Below, piece by piece: positions 8,426 through 17,638 of a DNA stretch of 64,000 nucleotides. Under the pieces are notes generated by a model. That model made no database searches. It was not told where the DNA came from and was given only the letters and a program-made list of their open reading frames with translations. The translations under genes and the position numbers were made by a program. The stretch comes from Anaerobium acetethylicum (GTDB lineage: Bacteria > Bacillota > Clostridia > Lachnospirales > Lachnospiraceae), in the NCBI RefSeq assembly GCF_900096945.1, contig NZ_FMKA01000011.1:1-64000 (forward strand), read 5' to 3'. Numbering within the stretch: the first letter of the stretch is position 1; every line of letters begins with the position of its first letter.

Positions 8426-9646
8426 TCATTCCGTACAGCATTTACGAAGCGACGGCAGCATGGCACACACAAACGCCAGCAGGATTGCAAGAACACCAGA
8501 TATCAAAAACCAGATATTGACGCCAATTACATCCACAAATGCAGCGGACAAAAGGAGGCCTACCGGCATCGCTACCATTGACAGGCTCATGGATAAGGAA
8601 AATACCCTTCCCAGATATTCCGGTTCTATCTTCAGCTGGAATATCGTTGTCAGAACGCCATAGTAAAACGGAATCGTGACACCCATCACAGCGGCTAAAC
8701 CGCCAAAAATCCAGATAACTCCCGACGGTAGCAGCCCGGATATCAGAAGGCCGATTCCCATGACTCCGATCGATTTCTTTATGGCTCCGATTTTATCAAT
8801 CTTTTCTCCCCATCTTCCCAGGGCAATGGAACCGATCAGCGTTCCTGATGCAAACAGAATTTCCACAATGCCGGCTTCTGTAAACGTGCTGCCGAAATAG
8901 GATATGCACATCAACGGATACAGGGTCCCTATGGGCATGTAGATGATTGCGTACAGCGCACTGATAAATAAAAGCGCTATCATCCCCTGTTCTTTCCTGA
9001 TTACCGCGACGGCTTCCTTCGCTTCCCTTATCATATGGGGCGTTTGAGCTTCTTCGTCCCTGACCAGGGCCGGAATCTCAATGCTTGTTATGGTAACGGC
9101 TGCAAAAACGGCACCCGCAACATCCAGCAGGATGATTGTACTGATGTCCCATACCCCATACAGGGCAGCGGCAATTGCCGGACTCAGCAGCATAGAAACC
9201 GATTCCACTGCCTGGGAATACCCGGCATATTTGACCAGGTGCTCACCCGGCACAATCAGGGGGGTGACAGCCTGCAGTGAAGGCATATGAAAAGTCGTTC
9301 CAATGGAACGCACAAAAAGGACGGACATGATCAGCCAGATCGGTATCTCTGTGTAGAATCCCCAGACGACAAGTATGAGGGTTACTGCAGCAATCAGCAG
9401 ATCTGATATGATCATGATTTTCTTTCTGTCATACCGGTCTACCAGTACACCTATGAAAGGCCCCAGAACAGCATGCGGCAGGAATCCTGCCATTGTGGCA
9501 AAGGAAAGGATGGCTGCCGAACCTGTTTTCTCCGTCATATACCATATGATTGCCATCTGTATGACCGAACTTGTCAAAATCGACACTGCCTGTCCCGTCC
9601 AAAGTATATAAAATCTGCGTTTCCATTCTTGTTTCTGTCTGTTCAC
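8426..9646 (-). CDS. MFS efflux transporter, Mef(A)-like
   Basis: A 406-residue major facilitator with about twelve membrane segments and the loop-2 motif GVLVDRYDRKKIM. The N-terminus (WKRRFYILWTGQAVSILTSS), VRSIGTTFHMPSLQAVTPL and KIEPEYLGRVFSL closely follow the macrolide efflux protein Mef(A), which has about 405 residues. The GTG at 9646 is preferred: AGAAGGTGAG lies six bases before it, and the earlier in-frame GTG at 9655 overlaps that site. Proton-driven drug export is the family role. Macrolide resistance itself is not shown, since no Msr-type ABC-F gene is adjacent. Confidence 0.82.
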   Translation of the reverse strand: MNRQKQEWKRRFYILWTGQAVSILTSSVIQMAIIWYMTEKTGSAAILSFATMAGFLPHAVLGPFIGVLVDRYDRKKIMIISDLLIAAVTLILVVWGFYTEIPIWLIMSVLFVRSIGTTFHMPSLQAVTPLIVPGEHLVKYAGYSQAVESVSMLLSPAIAAALYGVWDISTIILLDVAGAVFAAVTITSIEIPALVRDEEAQTPHMIREAKEAVAVIRKEQGMIALLFISALYAIIYMPIGTLYPLMCISYFGSTFTEAGIVEILFASGTLIGSIALGRWGEKIDKIGAIKKSIGVMGIGLLISGLLPSGVIWIFGGLAAVMGVTIPFYYGVLTTIFQLKIEPEYLGRVFSLSMSLSMVAMPVGLLLSAAFVDVIGVNIWFLISGVLAILLAFVCAMLPSLRKCCTE

Positions 9647-9674
9647 TATACTCACCTTCTATCAGTCTCTGAAA

Positions 9675-9805
9675 TTATAAATATTCAGGACTATGTCCTT
9701 CATGGTCTCACAGAGTGAAAGAAAAAACACTTTCACTCTTAGCGTTTGTGATTTCACCTTTGCAGGCAATTGAAATCACGGCACTTAATAATGCACACAA
9801 ATTAC
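9675..9805. repeat. Repeat R1, copy B
   Basis: It opens with AATATTCAGGACTATGTCC, matching the complement of the right end of copy A, and closes with GCACACAAATTAC. Two perfect hairpins lie inside, AGAGTGAAAG/CTTTCACTCT and GTGATTTCA/TGAAATCAC. The inner hairpins differ from those of copy A, while the outer ends are shared. Confidence 0.6.
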
Positions 9806-9807
9806 AC

Positions 9808-9844
9808 AAAGCTTAACAGAACCCGAACATTCTGCTAAGCTTTT
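9808..9844 (-). terminator. Hairpin terminator of the FemAB-like gene
   Basis: AAAGCTTAACAGAA pairs with TTCTGCTAAGCTTT with one mismatch around an 8-base loop, 19 bases after the stop of the gene read leftwards from 10936. Confidence 0.65.
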
Positions 9845-9862
9845 CGATTTATATGCCCTGTA

Positions 9863-10936
9863 TTATGCTGTACCCGGCACCGCCCTGTATACCGGAAAAA
9901 AATCGCCCGTATTGTCTATGCCATCCTCCGTCTTTCGCATGGCTGCTAATTGCGCATACTTTGCTTCATCAAATATTTTACTGCCAAGGCTGAATACATT
10001 GGCTTCATTCCTGTTGAAACCCTTCTTGAACCTGAACAGGCTGTCTTCCGAGCCACCCAGTCCTCCGCCCATATGAAAGGTATCAAATCCATTTTCACAT
10101 CCCCAACATGCCGCCTCATAAATCATGAGCGCCATTGGGCTGAACTTCTGGTAGTCTATATTTCCGGCTGCCAGATGATAATGCATCTTTTGGTTTGCCA
10201 TCAGAACTAATGCCATGGCAATGATTCTTCCCTCATAGACAGAATAGAACAGCATTGCATTGTATTTCAAATCATTAAGCAATGCATCAAAAAATTCTTT
10301 TTCAAAATAATAATAGCTTTTGGCATTCCTTCTATCCATGGTGGCCGTATAGAGGGTTATAAATTCCTGATACAGCCATGGACTCCTTCCCCAAAAGACC
10401 TCTACTCCTGATTCTGTCGATTTCTTGATTTCCCGTCGGGTATTGCCTGACAGCGCTTCTGTGATCTGCTCCTGTGAATCAAGATGGATAGATACGGTTT
10501 TACCCGCCTCACGTACCTGATAAATCTCTTCAAGGCCTGCGCTGTTATTCAGGACCGGGTGAAAACGCACAAACTCGCTGACGATTCCCCTATCTTTACA
10601 ATAAAAACTATATTCCTCGTCAAAACGTTTCAGGCTGTCCTCTCCGACTTCCCCCTCTATTAGAAAACCTCCGTAACCATATGGCGTGGCGATGTCAAAA
10701 TAAGCGCCCTCCTCCAGTTTCCCACTGAAATGCGGGGCTTTGCTTATGTCCCTTTTCATCACTACATTAATTGCCCGTATCCCGTCGCCCTCATAATAGA
10801 AGAGGATGGGCTCACCGTCTCCGTGGAACTGCAGCGACTTCGCATAACCCGAAAGATAATATACATCATATTTTTCAAAGGTATTAACTATCTTATCCCA
10901 TTTATCTGATTCATCAATCATAATTTCAGATATCAT
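9863..10936 (-). CDS. FemAB/GNAT-like acyl- or aminoacyl-transferase
   Basis: This 357-residue soluble protein resembles the FemAB/BioF2-like branch of the GNAT fold. It has NTRREIKKSTESGVEVFWG near the middle, FFDALLNDL, a central core (AMALVLMANQKMHYHLAAG) and the late FHMGGGLGG...FRFKKGFN segment that in FemAB-type enzymes closes the second GNAT lobe. Such proteins add amino acids to peptidoglycan precursors or acylate cell-surface glycans. The substrate here is unknown. ATG 10936 has AGGAAG nine bases upstream. It has its own promoter (TTGACT/TATACT) and terminator, so it is monocistronic. Confidence 0.7.
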   Translation of the reverse strand: MISEIMIDESDKWDKIVNTFEKYDVYYLSGYAKSLQFHGDGEPILFYYEGDGIRAINVVMKRDISKAPHFSGKLEEGAYFDIATPYGYGGFLIEGEVGEDSLKRFDEEYSFYCKDRGIVSEFVRFHPVLNNSAGLEEIYQVREAGKTVSIHLDSQEQITEALSGNTRREIKKSTESGVEVFWGRSPWLYQEFITLYTATMDRRNAKSYYYFEKEFFDALLNDLKYNAMLFYSVYEGRIIAMALVLMANQKMHYHLAAGNIDYQKFSPMALMIYEAACWGCENGFDTFHMGGGLGGSEDSLFRFKKGFNRNEANVFSLGSKIFDEAKYAQLAAMRKTEDGIDNTGDFFPVYRAVPGTA

Positions 10937-11001
10937 AATTTCACTTCCTGTCTGCGTTTGGTCTCCAAAATCGTATTGATATTTATAAATCTAATACTTA
11001 A

Positions 11002-11030
11002 AGTATATCTGTATTAACGCCAATAGTCAA
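11002..11030 (-). promoter_or_regulatory. Sigma-A type promoter of the FemAB-like gene
   Basis: On the minus strand TTGACT (11030-11025) and TATACT (11007-11002) are separated by exactly 17 bases, about 65 bases before the start codon at 10936. Confidence 0.7.
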
Positions 11031-11047
11031 ATACCGAATTCCAGATT

Positions 11048-11206
11048 TTACTCCAGCCGCAGCTGATCCTCTGGCATCTCCAGATTAATCGGTTCCCCTT
11101 TTTTCTCCAGTTCGGCGGTCCTGTCTTTCGGCACAAACCAGCAGACCTGTGCTTCCTCAGGCGAGAGACTGCCGCCTGCCAACATTCCCATACAGAAAGG
11201 TATCAT
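11048..11206 (-). CDS. Possible 52-residue small protein downstream of mntP
   Basis: An open frame starts at ATG 11206, nine bases after the mntP stop, and runs to TAA 11048-11050. It begins MIPFCMGMLAGGSLSPEEAQ and ends in a charged stretch, PEDQLRLE. No good ribosome binding site is visible, so translation would rely on coupling to mntP. It may instead be the tail of a decayed gene. I do not recognise the family. Confidence 0.3.
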   Translation of the reverse strand: MIPFCMGMLAGGSLSPEEAQVCWFVPKDRTAELEKKGEPINLEMPEDQLRLE

Positions 11207-11214
11207 TGGAATTT

Positions 11215-11796
11215 CTAGAGCACATTCAGATGGCTCAGCAGAATCCTAAGCCCAATCAGAATCAGAATTGCACCACCAGCAATTTCAGCCTTGCTTTTGT
11301 ACTTCGATCCAAAATAACTTCCGGCGAATACCCCGAAAAAGGAAATGATGAAGGTTGTTACTCCGATCAGCGAAACTGCCGGAATGATATCCACCTTCAG
11401 GAATGCAAAGGTAACGCCGACTGCGAGGGCATCTATACTTGTCGCAACTGCCATTCCGACAAGCTCCCTGATATTCAGGACTTCGCCTTCAATGGGACAA
11501 AGGGTCTCCTCTTCTTCCTTTTTACCGCCAATGCCTTCCCTAAGCATGCTCGATCCAATGAATCCAAGAAGTACAAATGCAATCCAGTGATCGATACTGG
11601 TAATATAGTTTTCAAACTGTTTCCCGAGAAACCAGCCAATCAGAGGCATCAGACCCTGGAAGCCGCCAAAAAGCAGCCCGATTATCAGGCTGTTCTTAAT
11701 ATATACTTTTTTCATGCACAGACCTTTACAGACCGCCGCTGCAAAAGCATCCATGGAAAGACCGATTCCGACAAGCAATAACTCTAAAAATCCCAT
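11215..11796 (-). CDS. mntP: Manganese efflux pump MntP
   Basis: A 193-residue membrane protein with six hydrophobic segments in two homologous halves, each with a metal-site aspartate motif: GIGLSMDAFAAAVCKG near the N-terminus and ATSIDALAVGVTFAF in the second half. This is the MntP (YebN/DUF204) family, which exports Mn2+ when the cell has excess. ATG 11796 has GGGAGAAAG upstream. In many bacteria mntP sits behind a yybP-ykoY manganese riboswitch. I looked for its conserved core in 11797-11894 and did not find it; only a GC-rich hairpin is present. Confidence 0.88.
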   Translation of the reverse strand: MGFLELLLVGIGLSMDAFAAAVCKGLCMKKVYIKNSLIIGLLFGGFQGLMPLIGWFLGKQFENYITSIDHWIAFVLLGFIGSSMLREGIGGKKEEEETLCPIEGEVLNIRELVGMAVATSIDALAVGVTFAFLKVDIIPAVSLIGVTTFIISFFGVFAGSYFGSKYKSKAEIAGGAILILIGLRILLSHLNVL

Positions 11797-11835
11797 TTTT
11801 TCTTTCTCCCGTTAATATTAATTTAATCAAAACCT

Positions 11836-11884
11836 ATCCGGCGGGAGCAAAACGCAAGAAAGCCGCCCTTTGCCACCGCCGGAT
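11836..11884 (-). promoter_or_regulatory. GC-rich hairpin between the permease gene and mntP
   Basis: ATCCGGCGG (11836-11844) pairs perfectly with CCGCCGGAT (11876-11884) around a 31-base loop that contains a partly self-complementary AAGCCGCC segment. No T-run follows in the direction of transcription, so a leader structure is as likely as a terminator. Confidence 0.45.
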
Positions 11885-11894
11885 CATTTTCCGA

Positions 11895-13016
11895 CTATGA
11901 TTTTCTGAAGTTGTTGATATCCCTGACTATTTCCTTTACATCTTTGATCGTCCTGTCAAAAATCCCGGCCTCGAACAGATTGATGATGATCATTCCTACG
12001 GGTACCGCGATTATCATACCGAGCACGCCGCTGAGTTTATATCCCGTATACATGAATATCAGGGTCGGAAGGGGGTTGAGCCCCATGGTCTCTCCCAGTA
12101 TCTTCGGCTGTATAAGCTGCCTGATCAGCTGGCTTGCTCCGTATATGACAAGCAGGCCCACTCCCATCTTAACATCTGAAGTCAGAAACTTGACAATCGC
12201 CCATGGTATCAGGACTGTGCCCGTTCCCAGGAAAGGAAGAAAATCCAATATTGCTATCACAAGAGCCAGGAAGATGGAATAACGTACTCCCAGTATCAGG
12301 AATCCGGCGAAAAGTATCACTGCCACAATCCCCATTATCTTAAACTGGGCCTTGAAGTATCCACCGACAACACGCTTCAGATTATTGCCAACTATACTGT
12401 AGTTCAGTTTTATCGATTCCGGAACATTCTTCTTTGCCCATGCAGAAATTTTTTCTTTCTCGATAAGCATGAAATAAGATGAAAGAATCGTGATTATGAT
12501 TGCAATAAGCATGGCTGGCAGATTGGATGCCAGTTTCTTCACAGCCTCTATAGTAGGCACGCTTAATGTCTCCACTGCTTTCCCAATATAAGCACTGAAA
12601 TTCTTTCCAATTTCCGTAATACTCTCCTGGACGCCCGACGGAAGCCTGTCATAAATAATCTTGAATTTATCTCCTACCTGCTCAAAGTCTGCCAAAAGAG
12701 ATTTGTACATGGCTGGCGCATTTGACAGGAACTCTGATGCCTCTTTCACAATCTTTGCGATGCCAAAGTATCCTCCAAGGACAATCAGCCCAAGGACCAC
12801 GATGATAATGCCCATAGAACTGTGCTTACGAAGGATTTTGACTTTTTTCTCAAGCACCTTCACAAGAGGATTCGCAATCATGGCGATGATCCAGCCTATG
12901 AGAAACGGCATAAAGAAAACTGCTACTTTCGGCCCTATATAGACCACCAAAAACAACCCCAGAATCAACACCATGAAATTCGTCAATATCTTTAAATATT
13001 TTACTGAATACTTCAT
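11895..13016 (-). CDS. AI-2E family / YtvI-like membrane protein
   Basis: A 373-residue protein with paired N-terminal membrane segments, an amphipathic extracytoplasmic region (about 75-155) and five or so C-terminal segments containing LDFLPFLGTGTVLIPWA and PKILGETMGLNPLPTL. These are typical of the AI-2E/UPF0118 family. In spore formers the close relative YtvI is a sporulation membrane protein. Others in the family export small molecules or ions, so the substrate is open. The ATG at 13016 is chosen because GGGGTGG overlaps the earlier GTG codons. It follows ysxC leftwards but has no clear shared transcript. Confidence 0.8.
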   Translation of the reverse strand: MKYSVKYLKILTNFMVLILGLFLVVYIGPKVAVFFMPFLIGWIIAMIANPLVKVLEKKVKILRKHSSMGIIIVVLGLIVLGGYFGIAKIVKEASEFLSNAPAMYKSLLADFEQVGDKFKIIYDRLPSGVQESITEIGKNFSAYIGKAVETLSVPTIEAVKKLASNLPAMLIAIIITILSSYFMLIEKEKISAWAKKNVPESIKLNYSIVGNNLKRVVGGYFKAQFKIMGIVAVILFAGFLILGVRYSIFLALVIAILDFLPFLGTGTVLIPWAIVKFLTSDVKMGVGLLVIYGASQLIRQLIQPKILGETMGLNPLPTLIFMYTGYKLSGVLGMIIAVPVGMIIINLFEAGIFDRTIKDVKEIVRDINNFRKS

Positions 13017-13140
13017 CTGCACCACCCCTGGCTTTTTTCTTTATTATAACAGATGTATATTGGTTTTTCTCCCAAAACTTACATGTTTTGCAGCTGGATA
13101 TTCAGACCGCGCTGTGTATCGGATCCTGATCGCCCCATTC

Positions 13141-13821
13141 CTATTCCGCAGCGCTGTTGTCCTTGTCCGCCGTTTCTACATTCTCTGCAGCGTCCGCTTC
13201 TACATTTTCATTCTCTTCAGAATCTTCTGCTGTCTCACCCGCCAGAATCTGGTCAATAATAGCCATAATTTCATCCTTGCCCTGCTTTGAAAGGGACGAG
13301 AATGGAATGACTACAGTACCAGGTACCACATTCAGGCCTGTCTTGATCATCTTGACGTGCTTCTGGAGCTGGCTTCGTTTGAGCTTGTCCGCCTTTGTCG
13401 CTATGATGATTGGATCGTACCCCTGATTCAGGATCCAGTCATACATATGCCTGTCATTTTCAGAAGGCTCATGCCTGATGTCGATCAGCAGGAATACCGC
13501 CTTCAGCTGATCCGAACTCCTTAAGTATTTCTCGATCAGCTTGCCCCATTTTGCCTTGGCTTCCAGGGATACCTTCGCATATCCGTATCCCGGAAGATCC
13601 ACAAAATAGATCTCCTCGCTTATGTTGTAGAAATTGATAGTCTGTGTCTTGCCTGGCTGTGCGGAAGTCCTTGCGTAGGATTTCCTGTTCATCAGGGCGT
13701 TGATGAGGGAGGATTTTCCTACGTTGGATTTTCCGGCAAAGGCTATTTCCGGTTTTTCATTTTTAGGCAGAACGGAGGTTACTCCGCATACTGTCTCTAG
13801 ATTTACGCTTCTAACAATCAT
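13141..13821 (-). CDS. ysxC: Ribosome biogenesis GTPase YsxC/EngB
   Basis: A 226-residue TRAFAC GTPase: G1 GKSNVGKSSL, G2 region ending RTSAQPGKT, G3 DLPGYG, G4 TKAD and a G5-like SSLSKQG segment. YsxC acts in assembly of the large ribosomal subunit. Residues after about 195 form an unusual tail rich in Glu, Asp, Asn and Ala (EDSEENENVEADAAEN), longer than in Bacillus YsxC. Its ATG overlaps the lon stop codon by one base (TAATG), so the two are translationally coupled, the usual order in Firmicutes. Confidence 0.95.
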   Translation of the reverse strand: MIVRSVNLETVCGVTSVLPKNEKPEIAFAGKSNVGKSSLINALMNRKSYARTSAQPGKTQTINFYNISEEIYFVDLPGYGYAKVSLEAKAKWGKLIEKYLRSSDQLKAVFLLIDIRHEPSENDRHMYDWILNQGYDPIIIATKADKLKRSQLQKHVKMIKTGLNVVPGTVVIPFSSLSKQGKDEIMAIIDQILAGETAEDSEENENVEADAAENVETADKDNSAAE

Positions 13822-16169
13822 TATTTCTTCTCCTTTTTTCCGGCATCCTGCCCTTTGGCAAATGCCAGAGGAAGTACATCTTTCATGGTTTCCGCATAAA
13901 TGATTTCAATTCCTCTTTTTATCTCCATGGATATTTCAGCTATATCCTTTTCGTTGTTTTTAGGTACGATTACGGTTTTGATTCCCGCATTCTTTGCCGC
14001 GAGTATCTTTTCCTTCAGCCCGCCTACCGGAAGCACTCTTCCTCTTAATGTGATTTCACCGGTCATTGCCAGGTCTGCCCTGACAGGTTTCCTGACTACT
14101 GCCGAAATCATGGCTGTTGCCATTGTGATGCCGGCGGAAGGTCCGTCTTTTGGAACTGCACCTTCCGGAATATGGATATGGATGTCATGTGTGGCAAAGA
14201 AGTCCTCTGGTATTTCGAATTCCGTGCTTAAGGAGCGGATATAGCTGATGCCGGCCATTGCCGATTCCTTCATGACATCCCCCATCTGTCCCGTAAGCCT
14301 GAATTCACCTTTTCCAGGCATTACATTTACTTCTATCTGGAGGGTATCACCGCCTGCACTTGTCCATGCGAGTCCTCTTACGATACCGATTTCGTCTGTC
14401 ACGTTGGCTGCCTCGTACTGGAAAACTGCATTGCCAAGATATTTCTCGAGATTGGACTCCGTTATTTTTACGGACTTCTTTTTCTTTTCGAGAATCTCTC
14501 TGGCCGCTTTCCTGCAGAGCTCTCCGATCTCTCTTTCCAGGCTTCTTACGCCTGACTCCCTTGTATGTCCGCTGATGATATTTTTAAGCGCTTTCGGGGA
14601 TATGACCAGCTGCTGTTCTTCAAGACCGTGCTTCTTCTTCTGTTTCGGAATGAGATGCTCTGTTGCGATGTGGATCTTTTCATTTTCCGTATAGCTTGTC
14701 ACTTCAATGATTTCCATCCTGTCCAGAAGTGGTTTCGGTATCGTCTGAAGAGAGTTTGCAGTAGTGATGAACATGACTTCCGACAGGTCTATGGGTATTT
14801 CGATATAGTGGTCCCTGAATTTTACATTCTGCTCGGAATCGAGAACCTCCAGGAGGGCAGATGCCGTATCTCCCTTGTAGTCGCTGCTCACCTTGTCTAT
14901 TTCATCAAGGAGCATGAGGGGATTCTTTACGCCTGCGGACTTTATTCCTACAGCAATTCTTCCCGGCATGGCTCCCACATAGGTTTTCCTGTGTCCCCTG
15001 ATTTCGGCCTCATCCCTGATTCCTCCGAGGGAAATACGGACATATTCCTTGTTCAGGGCTCTGGCTATGGATCTGGCTATGGAGGTCTTTCCTGTTCCCG
15101 GAGGGCCCACCAGGCAGATGATCGGTGTGGTTCCCTTTTTCGTAAGAATCCTTACTGCAAGGAATTCAAGCACCCTCTCCTTCACTTTCTCAAGTCCATA
15201 ATGGTCCTCATTCAGAATCCTTTCGGCGTTCCTGATATCCTCATTGTCCTCCGACGCTTTTTCCCAGGGCATCTCCAGCAAGGTTTCTATATAGCCCCTT
15301 TCGACTGCGCTCTCAGAAGAGTTCGGTCCTATGCTTTTAAACCGTTCAATCTCTTTGATGATCTTCTCTTTGACTTCGTCACTTGCCTGAAGGTTCTCCA
15401 CCTCAGCCATGAAGCGGTCTGCATCGGAAGTGGACGGATCCTCGCCCAGCTCTTCCTTGATCAGCTTCAGCTGCTCTCTCAAAAGATATTCCTTCTGGTT
15501 CTTATCCACCTTCTCTTTTACCTTGGTCTGGATCTCATGCTTGATCCGCATGATTTCGACCTCGTTGCTCAGGATCACAGAAAGGAGCTCATATCTTTCT
15601 TGTATATTGTCGGCTTCCAGAAGCCTCTGTTTTTCCTCGTAATAAAGCGGTATGTTTGTTATGATTGCATCCATCAGCTCTTTCAGTCCCTGGACGCTTC
15701 CAACCGTAACTGGAAGTTCTCTCGGAATTCTCGTATTGCTGTTGCTGTATATAAAGAATATCTCTTTCAGGTTCCTGATCATAGCTTCCGATGTGGCAGG
15801 TGAAAATGGGAAAAGGTCTTCCTCTTCGAGAATCTCGATGTTTGCCGTAAGCATATCATCCGTCTCCTCAAATCCGCTGAGCTCCGCCCTCTCTTTTCCT
15901 TCCACAAGCACCCTTAACACATTATTGGGCAGCTTGATTACCTGCTTGATTTCAGCCAGCGTGCCTATTTTGTACATGCTGTTGAAATCAGGATTTTCAT
16001 CATCTATTTCTTTCTGCGTGACAAGAAAAACCTGCTGATCCTCCAGCATGGCATTTTCAATTGCCTTAACGGATTTTTTCCTGCTAACGTCAAAATGTAT
16101 TACCATTCCAGGAATGATAGTCATGCCTCTCAATGCTACTGCCGGCAATTTTCTGAAACGATCACTCAT
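13821..16169 (-). CDS. lon: ATP-dependent Lon protease
   Basis: At 782 residues this has full LonA length. The N-terminal substrate-binding domain covers about 1-210. The AAA+ module follows, with Walker A GPPGTGKTS, Walker B LMLLDEID and the sensor segment ITTANS. The C-terminal Ser-Lys peptidase domain has catalytic serine in PKDGPSAGITM and lysine in GLKEKILAA. It degrades misfolded and regulatory proteins in the cytoplasm. AAGGAG precedes ATG 16169. It follows clpX with an 88-base gap holding a hairpin, and ysxC overlaps its stop. Confidence 0.97.
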   Translation of the reverse strand: MSDRFRKLPAVALRGMTIIPGMVIHFDVSRKKSVKAIENAMLEDQQVFLVTQKEIDDENPDFNSMYKIGTLAEIKQVIKLPNNVLRVLVEGKERAELSGFEETDDMLTANIEILEEEDLFPFSPATSEAMIRNLKEIFFIYSNSNTRIPRELPVTVGSVQGLKELMDAIITNIPLYYEEKQRLLEADNIQERYELLSVILSNEVEIMRIKHEIQTKVKEKVDKNQKEYLLREQLKLIKEELGEDPSTSDADRFMAEVENLQASDEVKEKIIKEIERFKSIGPNSSESAVERGYIETLLEMPWEKASEDNEDIRNAERILNEDHYGLEKVKERVLEFLAVRILTKKGTTPIICLVGPPGTGKTSIARSIARALNKEYVRISLGGIRDEAEIRGHRKTYVGAMPGRIAVGIKSAGVKNPLMLLDEIDKVSSDYKGDTASALLEVLDSEQNVKFRDHYIEIPIDLSEVMFITTANSLQTIPKPLLDRMEIIEVTSYTENEKIHIATEHLIPKQKKKHGLEEQQLVISPKALKNIISGHTRESGVRSLEREIGELCRKAAREILEKKKKSVKITESNLEKYLGNAVFQYEAANVTDEIGIVRGLAWTSAGGDTLQIEVNVMPGKGEFRLTGQMGDVMKESAMAGISYIRSLSTEFEIPEDFFATHDIHIHIPEGAVPKDGPSAGITMATAMISAVVRKPVRADLAMTGEITLRGRVLPVGGLKEKILAAKNAGIKTVIVPKNNEKDIAEISMEIKRGIEIIYAETMKDVLPLAFAKGQDAGKKEKK

Positions 16170-16195
16170 TTTAGTTCTCCTTTACTGAATGACAA

Positions 16196-16240
16196 ATGTG
16201 GATGCAGAAATATCATTTTGGCTGATACCCACATCCACAT
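16196..16240 (-). promoter_or_regulatory. Hairpin between clpX and lon
   Basis: A perfect 9-base stem, ATGTGGATG (16196-16204) with CATCCACAT (16232-16240), lies just before lon. No T-run follows it. It may partly terminate the clpP-clpX transcript or act as a processing site or leader for lon. Confidence 0.4.
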
Positions 16241-16257
16241 CATCTTTTCTGCATTAT

Positions 16258-17556
16258 TTAAGCTGTCTCGTCATCAGCTTTCTTTAATATCTTGCTTGCT
16301 ATTGATTTCTTTTTCGGAGACTGTGAATCCCTTCTTGTAATGAGCGGTTCACCAGTTCCTTCTGCTGCCTCTTTCGTTATATGGCAGGATTCAATCGTTT
16401 CATCTGAAGGAATCGTATACATAAGATCCATCATAACGTGTTCCATGATTGAACGGAGCCCTCTGGCGCCGGTTTTTCTTGCAAGGGATTTTTCGGCGAT
16501 CACTTCGATCGCTTCCCTGTCAAAACTCAATTTCACGCCATCCAGTTCAAAAAGCTTCTTGTACTGCTTGATGATGGCACTCTTTGGTTCTGTCAGAATT
16601 CTCACAAGCGCTTCCTGATCCAGCGCATCGAGAGAAACCGTAATCGGAACACGTCCTACAAATTCCGGAATAAGTCCGAATTTCACGAAGTCCTGCGGAA
16701 GCGCCTGTTTCAGTATGGTTCCAACGTTTTCTTCTTTCCTGTGGGCGATTTCCGCATTGAATCCTATGGATTTCTGATCCATTCTGGTTTCGATTATCTT
16801 ATCGAGACCTTCAAACGCACCGCCGCAGATAAACAGAATGTTTGTGGTGTTTATCTGGAGAAGCTCCTGATGAGGATGCTTCCTTCCGCCCTGTGGCGGC
16901 ACTGAAGCCACTGTTCCTTCTATTATTTTCAGAAGAGCCTGCTGTACGCCTTCACCAGATACGTCCCTGGTAATGGATGCATTTTCTGACTTTCTGGTTA
17001 TCTTATCGATCTCATCGATATAGATGATGCCGTATTCCGCTTTTTCTATATTGTAGTCGGCCGCCTGAATAAGCTTTAACAGGATATTCTCCACGTCCTC
17101 GCCTACGTAACCTGCTTCCGTAAGTGCTGTAGCATCCGCAATCGCGAAGGGTACATTCAGAAGCTTTGCAAGGGTCTGGGCAAGAAGCGTCTTGCCTGAA
17201 CCTGTAGGTCCGAGCATCAGGATATTGCTTTTCTGCAATTCCACTTCAAGATCTTTTTCTGCCGTAATCCTCTTGTAATGATTGTAGACGGCAACTGAAA
17301 GAACTTTTTTTGCATCATCCTGGCCGATTACATAATCGTCAAGAAATGCCTTGATCTCTTCCGGCTTAAGCAGATTGATATCCTCTAAGATTTCCGGTTC
17401 GTTTTCAAATTCTTCTTCAATTATTTCCGCACAGATATCCACGCACTCGTCACATATATAAGCGCCGTTTGGTCCGGCTATTATTTTCCTTACCTGGTCC
17501 TGTGTCTTATTACAAAATGAGCATCTCACTTTATCTTCACTGTTTCTTCCTGGCAT
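16258..17556 (-). CDS. clpX: ATP-dependent Clp protease ATP-binding subunit ClpX
   Basis: A 432-residue unfoldase. An N-terminal zinc-binding domain has CSFC and CDECVDIC pairs. Walker A is GPTGSGKT, Walker B IIYIDEID, and the [16 protein letters not shown] segment is pore-2/ISS-like. The AAA+ large domain also contains the GYVGEDVE pore loop, and a C-terminal small domain follows. It unfolds substrates and feeds them to ClpP, whose gene lies just upstream. Two adjacent ATG codons occur; the second (17556) is spaced better from GAGGTG. The C-terminal tail is lysine-rich ([14 protein letters not shown]). Confidence 0.97.
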   Translation of the reverse strand: MPGRNSEDKVRCSFCNKTQDQVRKIIAGPNGAYICDECVDICAEIIEEEFENEPEILEDINLLKPEEIKAFLDDYVIGQDDAKKVLSVAVYNHYKRITAEKDLEVELQKSNILMLGPTGSGKTLLAQTLAKLLNVPFAIADATALTEAGYVGEDVENILLKLIQAADYNIEKAEYGIIYIDEIDKITRKSENASITRDVSGEGVQQALLKIIEGTVASVPPQGGRKHPHQELLQINTTNILFICGGAFEGLDKIIETRMDQKSIGFNAEIAHRKEENVGTILKQALPQDFVKFGLIPEFVGRVPITVSLDALDQEALVRILTEPKSAIIKQYKKLFELDGVKLSFDREAIEVIAEKSLARKTGARGLRSIMEHVMMDLMYTIPSDETIESCHITKEAAEGTGEPLITRRDSQSPKKKSIASKILKKADDETA

Positions 17557-17597
17557 CATTTCACCTCTATTCTAAAAACTCTATCAAGTTGCATTAA

Positions 17598-17621
17598 GAC
17601 CCCCACTAAACAGCAGGGGCC
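17598..17621 (-). terminator. Weak hairpin between clpP and clpX
   Basis: GACCCCC (17598-17604) and GGGGCC (17616-17621) can form a short GC-rich stem with an 11-base loop in the 79-base gap. The T-run is poor, so partial termination or RNA processing is more likely than a full stop. Confidence 0.4.
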
Positions 17622-17638
17622 TTCATTATTTTGTCTGA

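Noticed and set aside
11797-11894. yybP-ykoY manganese riboswitch before mntP
   Set aside because: The conserved core was not found; only a GC-rich hairpin is present.
14565-15803. 412-codon frame antisense to lon
   Set aside because: It lies wholly within lon, has no family likeness and no ribosome binding site; it is a shadow of the codon pattern.
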